From Myxococcales bacterium (GTDB lineage Bacteria; Myxococcota_A; Polyangia; Polyangiales; Polyangiaceae), in NCBI GenBank assembly GCA_023248785.1, contig JAHFDX010000180.1, forward strand, positions 1,762 to 7,266: a stretch of 5,505 nucleotides of DNA, given 5' to 3'. The notes below the pieces were generated by a model. It was not told where the DNA came from. It made no database searches and saw only the letters and a list, made by a program, of their open reading frames with translations. Positions within the stretch are counted from its first letter, which is position 1, and each line of letters starts with the position of its first letter. The position numbers were made by a program, and so were the translations under genes. Shown here one piece after another: positions 1-5,505 of this stretch.

Positions 1-1816
1 TGCGCGCGTCTTCGCAACGGAACGAAGCGCGCGTTATGTGCGCGGCTTGCGCAACGAGGCCCACCGCCGCAACCGAAGGCGTTGGTAGAATCGCCTTGCC
101 ATCGGTTTCGTTATAGAGGCTCACGTTCCCGCTCACGATGGGCACGGAGAGTGCGCGACATGCTTCTCCCAAACCATCGATGGCATCGCTTAAGGAAGCC
201 ATCACATCGGGGCGCTCAGGATTACCGAAGTTGAGGCAGTCCGTAATTCCAATGGGTTCGGCGCCGCTGCACACCAGATTGCGACACACTTCCGCAACGG
301 CCATCGCAGCGCCCGTCTTTGGATTGAGCTCGCAGTAACGCCCGTTGCAATCGACCGAAAACGCCAAGAATTTCTCGACCTTCTCAGCCCCCTCCACGAA
401 TGTTCGCACAACCGCTGCGTCCGAGCCAGGTCCGATCACCGTCCCACCTCGCACGGTCGAGTCATACTGCCGCCAAATCCACGCTCGGGACCCGACATTC
501 GGATGGGAAAGCAACTCAACCAATGTGCTTGCGATGTCGACAGACGCATCAAAAACACGCAGATCGAGGGCGGGCGCCGGCGCGAACGCTGTACGCGGGC
601 GATCGTACGCGGGCGCTTCTTCAGTTAAGGCATCGATCGGGATGTCGGCCACGATGCGCGAATCCTTCGCGGCGCTCAACGGGTTGATGGGCGGGTTGGT
701 GGGATCGTCGCTTAATGGATCGTAACCGTGCGTGGCACGAATAACCCAACGTTTTGTATCGGTAACCTTTCCGATGACCGCAGCGTCGATGTCCCATTTT
801 TTGCAAATGCCGAGGACCTCGTCTTCACGACCGGGCTTTGCCACGAGCAGCATGCGCTCTTGCGATTCACTCAAGAGAAGTTCGTAAGGCTTCATGCGCC
901 GTGCACGCCTCGGGACCATATCGAGATCGATCTCGACGCCGTTACCCGCACGCCCCGCCATCTCGACGCTCGAAGATGTCAGTCCCGCCGCCCCCATATC
1001 TTGAATGCCAAGAAGTGCTCCGCTCGCGAAGAGTTCGAGGCACGCTTCGAGTAAGAGCTTGCCCATAAACGGATCGCCCACCTGCATCGTGGGGCGTTGG
1101 CTTGGTCCTTCGGCGGAAAATTCGTCGGATGCCATGGTGGCGCCATGAATCCCATCACGACCCGTTTTCGATCCAATGTAGATAATGTGGTTACCAATTC
1201 CGGTGGCGCGTCCGTAAAAGATCCGATCCGTTCGCGCGACGCCACACGTAAATGCATTCACCAAGATGTTGCCGTTGTAGGCGCGATCGAACATCACCTC
1301 GCCACCCACCGTGGGTACGCCAATGCAATTTCCGTAACCGCCGATACCCGCCACGACACCGCGCAGAAGGTCAGCCGTTCGAGGATGCGAGGGCTCGCCA
1401 AAGCGGAGGGAGTTGAGGCTCGCAATCGGACGAGCTCCCATGGTGAACACGTCGCGCAAGATGCCGCCAACGCCCGTAGCAGCGCCTTGGTAGGGCTCGA
1501 TAAAACTTGGATGGTTGTGTGACTCCATCTTGAAGACGGCCGCCACACCGTCGCCAAGGTCCACCACGCCCGCGTTTTCGCCCGGTCCCTGGATCACGCG
1601 CGGACCTTTGGTCGGGAGACGGCGCAAGTGCACGCGCGACGATTTGTACGAGCAGTGCTCGCTCCACATCACACTGAACACACCAAGCTCAGTGAAAGAC
1701 GGCTCGCGTCCAAGCGCGGCCACGATGCGTTCATACTCAGCCGGCGTTAGCTTGTGTTGCTTGAGGAGGGCGGGCGACATCGGCGGGTCGCCAGGCAGCG
1801 GCGTCACAGACGGCAT
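1..1816 (-). CDS. purL: Phosphoribosylformylglycinamidine synthase subunit PurL, 3' end cut off by window edge
   Basis: PurL is the ATP-dependent synthetase subunit that converts FGAR to FGAM with ammonia delivered by PurQ, in the cytoplasm. The first 605 codons are present; small PurL proteins are usually about 740 residues, so roughly 140 C-terminal residues lie beyond position 1. Family signatures are continuous in one frame: WSEHCSYKSS at residues 51-60, with the conserved His54; GPGENAG at 77-83; the metal/nucleotide segment MESHNHPS at 97-104; then YQGAATGVGG, GYGNCIGVPTVGGE, GIQDMGAAGLTSSS, LLSESQERM, and in the second half CSGAEP, NFGNPE and GNVSLYNE. The ATG at 1816 is the first possible start after an in-frame TAG at 1850-1852. 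It gives an N-terminal length like that of Bacillus subtilis PurL; a second Met at residue 13 is less likely. No good Shine-Dalgarno site is visible. An insertion of about 23 residues (364-386) is discussed in the findings. Identity is secure. Confidence 0.97.
   Translation of the reverse strand, partial: MPSVTPLPGDPPMSPALLKQHKLTPAEYERIVAALGREPSFTELGVFSVMWSEHCSYKSSRVHLRRLPTKGPRVIQGPGENAGVVDLGDGVAAVFKMESHNHPSFIEPYQGAATGVGGILRDVFTMGARPIASLNSLRFGEPSHPRTADLLRGVVAGIGGYGNCIGVPTVGGEVMFDRAYNGNILVNAFTCGVARTDRIFYGRATGIGNHIIYIGSKTGRDGIHGATMASDEFSAEGPSQRPTMQVGDPFMGKLLLEACLELFASGALLGIQDMGAAGLTSSSVEMAGRAGNGVEIDLDMVPRRARRMKPYELLLSESQERMLLVAKPGREDEVLGICKKWDIDAAVIGKVTDTKRWVIRATHGYDPLSDDPTNPPINPLSAAKDSRIVADIPIDALTEEAPAYDRPRTAFAPAPALDLRVFDASVDIASTLVELLSHPNVGSRAWIWRQYDSTVRGGTVIGPGSDAAVVRTFVEGAEKVEKFLAFSVDCNGRYCELNPKTGAAMAVAEVCRNLVCSGAEPIGITDCLNFGNPERPDVMASLSDAIDGLGEACRALSVPIVSGNVSLYNETDGKAILPTPSVAAVGLVAQAAHITRASFRCEDAR
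591..615. repeat. 14-base-period direct repeat inside purL
   Basis: The 11-base word GTACGCGGGCG occurs at 591-601 and again at 605-615, separated by ATC. The 14-base period is not a multiple of three, so the copies are read in different frames and do not form a protein repeat. It lies in the variable linker between the two halves of PurL (about residues 401-409), where a small duplication would be tolerated. Confidence 0.7.
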
Positions 1817-1881
1817 GCGTCCGCTCGTACCGCGAGTGCTTTGCCGCGGCTAGAGGTGCTGGTGCACGTGGCTTATGCGCC
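1817..1881 (-). other. 65-base gap between exported-protein gene and purL
   Basis: The two minus-strand genes are separated by this short gap. It contains the 8-base palindrome GCCGCGGC (1843-1850), but no hairpin followed by a run of T on the minus strand, so I see no intrinsic terminator. I also see no convincing promoter hexamers for purL. Read-through from the upstream gene into purL is therefore plausible, but this is inference from an absence. Confidence 0.4.
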
Positions 1882-3516
1882 CTACGGTTTCGCGACCTTC
1901 TTCTGCTCTTCTTTGGTGACCCACGCAAACTTCGCGTCGCGGTCGATGAGCTTCTTGTGGAAGGGCCAGCCATCGTGCTTCCAAAGCTTGACCGCGCCTT
2001 TCGTGGGCAAACCCAACACGTCGCCCACAAGGCACTCCCTTGGGATGTGCGCGCATTTCCGCCCAACAAAGGGAGTCCAGCCGGGGGTGCAGACCTTTCC
2101 ACCGGGCGTGCAAATGTCCGCGATTCGGAAGTAAGCCTCTAACTTTCCAGCCATGATCGTCATGTTCGCGTCGGCCCTCAAGAAGACGCCCCCGTACGGA
2201 ATCCCGTCGATTTTTCCAGTCATCACCCCAACCTTCACCGGAAGTTCCGCGGCGATGGGCTTCAGGGTTCCGCGAACACCGCCCTCCGCAAGGTCCATGA
2301 GCTTGGGAATGCCAATACTCACACCAGCCTCCACGACAAGCTTCGAGGATGCCTTAGGCGTAAAACTAAGGGCGCACTTCATAAACTGCGCGCTGTTCGT
2401 GTTCGTCGCTTCCGCATCAAGGCCTGCGGTTAAGCTGAATGTCGCGGACGCCTGGGCGCTGCCCTTGGCCGCGAGGCCTGGAAAGAAGGGAACATAAATT
2501 ACAACCTTGGGGGTCGAGTACGATCGGGAGAAGGTCTCCTTGAACTCGCCTTCTTTCGACCAAACCGATTTCCCTGCAAGGTATACGGCGGCCTGGCCCT
2601 TGATCGCCTTTCGATCGCTATCAGAACCCAACTCGCCTGAGATCTTGAACAAGGACACCTTGTGTTTCATTACGGTGATTCCCGTGTCCCATGACCCTTG
2701 GCAGTTCGCGCGGTCGGCCCCTTGGTGCTTGACCCCGAAGACAGCTGACGTCCACAGCTCGACGGTATCGTCGTCTCCCATGCTCTTGCTAAACGGAACC
2801 CAATCGGAGTCATTCTTCGGGTAGCACTCCTTGTTTTCGCGCGTGCACTTGAGGTTTCGTTTCGCTTTCTCGATTCGGCGCTTCTTCGCTTCTTCCGTCT
2901 CTTCCATGGCTTTTCGAGACGCGGATCGAAGCCACCAGAGATCACGCATCTTGTTGTTCGAATCGATCGGCGTGAAGAAGGCGCTGCGATCCTCAAGTCG
3001 CCGTAACTGGCGCTTTAACGCCTTGTCGTCGTCATCGTCATCGTCGGTGTTGTCGTCGGGGTGGCCTAAAATCACCTTGTGGTTCTTTAGGAAGTTCTCA
3101 TGTTCAAGGTGCTGCACCTTGATCTTGTTCTCCGTGGTCGGATGCATCCATCTCCTTACGACGTGGCCTCGCAGGTTGGTTCCGTTGCGCTCTGCGTACT
3201 CGTCCAAGTCGTGCAGTGCGGCGAGGAGCTCCTTCGGTTTTCGCAACGCTCGTTTCGCGGGGACGACGTTGCCATCCTCATCTTCATCGTCGCCATCCTC
3301 CAGATCGTCTGCTTCGTCGAGGGCCACTTTCCAGGATGCGTACGGCTTTCCTGTTTTCGGATTCAGCCACTCCTGCGGGGGCGCCTTCTTCAGCGCGTCC
3401 GCAAATCGCTTGGAAACAACCCAGCCTTTTTTCGTTACGTGTTGCGCTGACGCGGGCAACGAAACCGAGATCGCCAGCACAGCACCCGCCACCAGAGATG
3501 CAAAACAGCGAGTCAT
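1882..3516 (-). CDS. Exported protein of unknown family, Asp-rich tracts and paired CX6C cysteines
   Basis: I do not recognise this 544-residue protein. Residues 1-24 are a typical Sec signal peptide: MTR, a hydrophobic core LVAGAVLAISVSL, and an ASA cleavage site before Gln25. There is no lipobox, so it should be released to the periplasm or outside. The mature N-terminal half is highly charged, with an acidic tract at 67-81, seven aspartates at 158-164 and a Lys/Glu/Arg-rich probable helix at about 199-221. Residues about 280-465 alternate hydrophobic and polar residues and look beta-rich, without transmembrane helices. The mature chain has eight cysteines: 224, 231, 272, 381, 469, 476, 488 and 495; six fall in CX6C pairs, suggesting disulfides. 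I chose ATG at 3516 because GGGAGG lies five bases upstream; GTG at 3519 would leave only two bases. It stops with TAG and lies 65 bases before purL on the same strand. No enzyme motif is apparent, so no function is assigned. Confidence 0.85.
   Translation of the reverse strand: MTRCFASLVAGAVLAISVSLPASAQHVTKKGWVVSKRFADALKKAPPQEWLNPKTGKPYASWKVALDEADDLEDGDDEDEDGNVVPAKRALRKPKELLAALHDLDEYAERNGTNLRGHVVRRWMHPTTENKIKVQHLEHENFLKNHKVILGHPDDNTDDDDDDDKALKRQLRRLEDRSAFFTPIDSNNKMRDLWWLRSASRKAMEETEEAKKRRIEKAKRNLKCTRENKECYPKNDSDWVPFSKSMGDDDTVELWTSAVFGVKHQGADRANCQGSWDTGITVMKHKVSLFKISGELGSDSDRKAIKGQAAVYLAGKSVWSKEGEFKETFSRSYSTPKVVIYVPFFPGLAAKGSAQASATFSLTAGLDAEATNTNSAQFMKCALSFTPKASSKLVVEAGVSIGIPKLMDLAEGGVRGTLKPIAAELPVKVGVMTGKIDGIPYGGVFLRADANMTIMAGKLEAYFRIADICTPGGKVCTPGWTPFVGRKCAHIPRECLVGDVLGLPTKGAVKLWKHDGWPFHKKLIDRDAKFAWVTKEEQKKVAKP
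3025..3045 (-). repeat. GAC/GAT trinucleotide run encoding seven aspartates
   Basis: Seven consecutive Asp codons (GAC or GAT) in the exported-protein gene form an imperfect trinucleotide repeat, encoding residues 158-164. Two more Asp codons lie just upstream in the reading direction (3052-3057). Such a run can change length by slippage without breaking the frame. Read on the plus strand it gives a serine-rich shadow frame, which should not be mistaken for a gene. Confidence 0.8.
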
Positions 3517-3521
3517 CACAG

Positions 3522-3527
3522 CCTCCC
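3522..3527 (-). promoter_or_regulatory. Ribosome binding site of exported-protein gene
   Basis: The minus strand reads GGGAGG here, a strong Shine-Dalgarno sequence. It is five bases before ATG 3516 and two bases before GTG 3519, which favours the ATG as start. It is the clearest ribosome binding site in the window. Confidence 0.75.
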
Positions 3528-3613
3528 ACTACCCGGCGCATGAACGCGCCTACTCAATATTAAGACGGCCAATTGCAGGGAAACTTCATCCCTCCGCGAA
3601 ATGACAAGGCCGC

Positions 3614-3619
3614 GTATAC
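3614..3619 (+). promoter_or_regulatory. Candidate -10 element of purQ-rseP
   Basis: TATACT matches the TATAAT consensus at five of six positions. A transcript starting about seven bases downstream would begin near 3626, only about five bases before the preferred purQ ATG at 3631. At 17-base spacing the -35 position (3591-3596) reads CCTCCG, which does not match TTGACA, so the call is tentative. Confidence 0.3.
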
Positions 3620-3630
3620 TGGCAAAGCCC

Positions 3631-4311
3631 ATGCGTGCTGCTGTCGTCGTGTTCCCCGGTTCGAATAGTGATCAAGAAATGATCCATTCGCTGCGGGAGA
3701 TCATGGGGTTTGACACCACCGTAGTTGCGCACACCGACCGAGACATTCCTTCCCGCACCGACCTTGTCGCCATTCCGGGTGGGTTCACCTACGGTGACTA
3801 CCTGCGCTCAGGCGCTCTTGCACGCGCGAGCGCAATCTTACCCGCCATCGCCAATCACGCGAGGCAAGGTGGGTACGTGCTCGGCGTGTGCAACGGATTT
3901 CAAATTCTAACGGAGGTGGGCCTGTTGCCCGGTGCGCTTGTTCGTAACTCCCACCGCCGCTTCGAATCCCGCGAGCAGTGTATACGCGCGGAAAACGAAG
4001 GCCCCTTCACTTCGAAACCAAACGATGTACTGCGGGTGGTTATCGCGCACGCCGACGGACGCTACTTTGCGCCTCACTCGGTCCTCGATCAACTCGAAGG
4101 CGAAGGCCAGGTCGCGTTTCGCTACTGCGATGAAAAGGGCGTTGTCAACGAATCAACCAACCCGAACGGTTCGTTGCGGAGCATTGCCGGGATCTATGGC
4201 GGATCCAAAAAGAACATTCTTGGATTGATGCCACACCCCGAGCGACGAAGCGAAACGCTCGTAGGCAGCGACGACGGCCGCAAAGTCTTCGAGGCGCTTT
4301 TGCGCAACTGA
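3631..4311 (+). CDS. purQ: Phosphoribosylformylglycinamidine synthase glutaminase subunit PurQ
   Basis: PurQ is the class I (triad) glutamine amidotransferase subunit of FGAM synthase: it hydrolyses glutamine and passes ammonia to PurL, with PurS bridging the two in the Bacillus-type complex. The 226-residue product matches the family's usual length. It begins RAAVVVFPGSNSD and carries PGGFTYGDYLRSGA (49-62), the nucleophile elbow GVCNGFQ with Cys87, and the C-terminal MPHPER with His202 and Glu204, so the catalytic triad is complete. An in-frame ATG at 3601 would add ten residues (MTRPRILAKP), but homologues begin directly at the first strand, and that start would fall upstream of the -10-like hexamer. 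Neither start has a clear Shine-Dalgarno site. It stops with TGA seven bases before rseP, so the two are probably one operon. Its partner purL is nearby but on the opposite strand. Confidence 0.96.
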   Translation: MRAAVVVFPGSNSDQEMIHSLREIMGFDTTVVAHTDRDIPSRTDLVAIPGGFTYGDYLRSGALARASAILPAIANHARQGGYVLGVCNGFQILTEVGLLPGALVRNSHRRFESREQCIRAENEGPFTSKPNDVLRVVIAHADGRYFAPHSVLDQLEGEGQVAFRYCDEKGVVNESTNPNGSLRSIAGIYGGSKKNILGLMPHPERRSETLVGSDDGRKVFEALLRN

Positions 4312-4314
4312 GGA
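4310..4314 (+). promoter_or_regulatory. Ribosome binding site of rseP, overlapping the purQ stop
   Basis: GAGGA overlaps the purQ stop codon (TGA at 4309-4311) and ends four bases before the TTG start at 4319. This supports the TTG as the real start despite its rarity, and suggests that ribosomes finishing purQ reinitiate on rseP. Confidence 0.65.
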
Positions 4315-4318
4315 CACG

Positions 4319-5505
4319 TTGGATTTCGTCTACTTCATCGTCCTCGTCAGCGTGCTCATCTTTGTGCACGAGGGCGGTCACTTTCTGATGGCCCGCATCT
4401 TTCGGGTCAAAGTGCTCGAAGTCTCACTGGGTTTTGGTCCGAGGTTGCTCCGTTTGCGGGGACGCGAAACGGAGTACAGCGTGGCGCTCTTGCCGTTTGG
4501 TGGATTCGTCAAGATGCTTGAGGAATCAAAAACCAGCGAACCTATCCTCCCCGAAGATCGGGCGCGAACATTTGAGTCAAAACCCCTGTGGCAACGCGTG
4601 CTCATCGTGCTCGCAGGGCCAGCAATGAACGTGCTGTTTCCCTTCGTGCTCTTCTCCTCGCTCTATCTTCAGGATCGAGAAGTAGCGCCGGCCGTCGTCG
4701 GCAACGTAATTCCGCATCGTCCAGCAGACGGCATATTGAAAACCGGCGATCGCATTCTGTCAGTTGAAGGAGAAACCATTTCAAGTTTCGATGAGCTTCT
4801 GGATCGCGTGTCGAAACGAGCGGGGCAGCAAACTAAATTTTCGATCGAACGCGCGGGCCGGCACCTCGAGCTCGCGATTCCCGTGGCACGCGATCGTGTA
4901 ACTCGTGAGTTCGACGTCGTCGAGTATGTCGGGCGCGTGGGCATCACGCCGGTGTTTGCGGCGGCGGTGATTGGCATTGCAAGGCCCGATTCACCGGGTT
5001 TCGCGGCCGGCCTTCGAACCTTTGATCACATCATTGCCCTCAACGGTCGCAAGGTAGAGCGCTTCGTCGACCTCGCGGAGGTGCTCGCCACGAATCGGGG
5101 GGGAAATATCATCGTGAGTTACATGCGCCCCACGGCGAGTCCCAATGCTCTCGGCGGCCTTGGCGAAGTGGCTGTATATACGCCCGGTGTTGCAACCCTT
5201 ACGCCCCTTCGGCGCGAAGGAGAACCACTGAGCGCCGGCGACTCCGAAGGGATGATCGGCGATCTGCTCACGCGCACCGGAATCGAATCGTCCGATCTCT
5301 TCATCGCGTACGTTCCCCAAGGGTCAAGTGAATGGCAAGCGGGGCTTCGTTCAGGAGATCGCATCGTGTCGCTCGATGGCAAGCCGCAACGCCTTGGAAT
5401 GGTGTTTCGATCTCTGCTTACCGAGGGCGGAGCTAACCGGCATGAATTGGTGTGGACGCGCGAGGGACACGCCATGTCGGGCACTTTTCAACTTCGTCGG
5501 GAGCA
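4319..5505 (+). CDS. rseP: RseP-type site-2 intramembrane zinc metalloprotease with three PDZ domains, 3' end cut off
   Basis: Site-2 proteases of this type cut transmembrane segments of anti-sigma factors or signal-peptide remnants in the inner membrane. The visible 395 residues start with a membrane helix (about 3-22) carrying the zinc motif HEGGH (His17, Glu18, His21). Then come the family segments SLGFGP and LPFGGFVKM (membrane-reentrant loop), the RxxIVLAGPAMN motif entering the second helix (about 93-117), and the periplasmic part. PDZ-like units lie at about 120-195, 200-290 and 310-395; the most obvious carboxylate-loop regions are GILKTGDRILSVEG, GFAAGLRTFDHIIALNG and WQAGLRSGDRIVSLDG. 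The C-terminal membrane helices with the third zinc ligand (LDG motif) are not in the window. TTG is the chosen start: it has a ribosome binding site, and no later start keeps the first helix and HExxH. Escherichia coli RseP has two PDZ domains and Bacillus RasP one, so three is more than in either. Family identity is secure; the substrate is unknown. Confidence 0.93.
   Translation, partial: MDFVYFIVLVSVLIFVHEGGHFLMARIFRVKVLEVSLGFGPRLLRLRGRETEYSVALLPFGGFVKMLEESKTSEPILPEDRARTFESKPLWQRVLIVLAGPAMNVLFPFVLFSSLYLQDREVAPAVVGNVIPHRPADGILKTGDRILSVEGETISSFDELLDRVSKRAGQQTKFSIERAGRHLELAIPVARDRVTREFDVVEYVGRVGITPVFAAAVIGIARPDSPGFAAGLRTFDHIIALNGRKVERFVDLAEVLATNRGGNIIVSYMRPTASPNALGGLGEVAVYTPGVATLTPLRREGEPLSAGDSEGMIGDLLTRTGIESSDLFIAYVPQGSSEWQAGLRSGDRIVSLDGKPQRLGMVFRSLLTEGGANRHELVWTREGHAMSGTFQLRRE

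Larger units (their letters stand above)
3517..3630. promoter_or_regulatory. Divergent intergenic region between exported-protein gene and purQ
   Basis: These 114 bases must hold the promoters for both directions unless transcription starts inside a gene. The middle (3551-3590) is AT-richer than the surroundings. TAATAT on the minus strand (3562-3557) is a weak -10 candidate for the exported-protein gene, without a good -35. TATACT at 3614-3619 is the best -10 candidate for purQ. I see no purine-repressor operator or riboswitch fold. The location is solid; the individual elements are guesses. Confidence 0.5.

Noticed and set aside
921..936. Perfect 16-base palindrome TCGAGATCGATCTCGA
   Set aside because: It lies inside purL and encodes the conserved GVEIDLD segment. 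The same residues occur in homologues, so codon content explains it better than an operator.
1097..1522. Open frames on both strands within the purL region (also 345-725, 1371-1667 and 138-338)
   Set aside because: All lie inside the continuous purL reading frame, which carries conserved PurL motifs. High GC lengthens shadow frames.
1843..1850. GCCGCGGC palindrome as a terminator between the minus-strand genes
   Set aside because: It has no loop and no following T run, so it cannot form a normal intrinsic terminator hairpin.
3022..3045. Asp run followed by Lys resembling an enteropeptidase cleavage site
   Set aside because: Enteropeptidase is an animal enzyme. The match is a chance consequence of the Asp tract.
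3517..3519. GTG as start of the exported-protein gene
   Set aside because: It is only two bases from GGGAGG; the next codon, ATG 3516, has a normal five-base spacing.
2831..3604. Open 257-residue serine-rich frame on the plus strand
   Set aside because: It is antisense to the exported-protein gene; its serine run is the complement of the Asp codons. It has no ribosome binding site and no family motif.
3601..3630. Upstream ATG as the purQ start
   Set aside because: It adds ten residues not expected in PurQ, has no Shine-Dalgarno site, and the family N-terminus starts exactly at ATG 3631.
4742..4755. Frequent CGATCG/GATC words across the window
   Set aside because: They are frequent by eye in all the genes, but I could not compute an expected frequency, and codon preference for Asp/Arg/Ile could explain it.

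Overview
The window looks like ordinary chromosome from a Gram-negative bacterium with moderately high GC (about 58-60% in the two lines I counted). There is a Sec-exported, lysine- and aspartate-rich protein with an even number of cysteines, an RseP-type envelope protease, and a Bacillus-type small PurL with separate PurQ. Together these fit a deltaproteobacterium in the broad sense (Myxococcota-like). That placement is a guess from style, not from a marker gene. I see no mobile element, CRISPR array, rRNA or tRNA.

Layout: positions 1-1816, minus strand, hold the first 605 codons of purL, whose 3' end runs off the left edge. After a 65-base gap, 1882-3516, also minus strand, encodes a 544-residue protein of unknown family with a clear signal peptide. 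Positions 3517-3630 form a divergent intergenic region. Positions 3631-4311, plus strand, are purQ. Seven bases later, from 4319 to the right edge, lies rseP, a site-2 intramembrane protease with a TTG start and at least three PDZ domains, also incomplete.

How the genes relate: PurL and PurQ are two subunits of the same enzyme, phosphoribosylformylglycinamidine synthase (fourth step of purine synthesis). PurQ makes ammonia from glutamine and PurL uses it with ATP to aminate FGAR. Here they lie on opposite strands, pointing away from each other, with the exported-protein gene between them. The third subunit, PurS, is not in the window. purQ and rseP are so close that they are probably one transcript with coupled translation. 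The exported-protein gene and purL could likewise share a transcript, because no terminator is visible between them.

The points most worth a second look are the unrecognised exported protein (paired CX6C cysteines, two aspartate-rich tracts), the extra PDZ domain in the protease, and a purQ start that appears to lack a Shine-Dalgarno site and sits a few bases after a -10-like hexamer.
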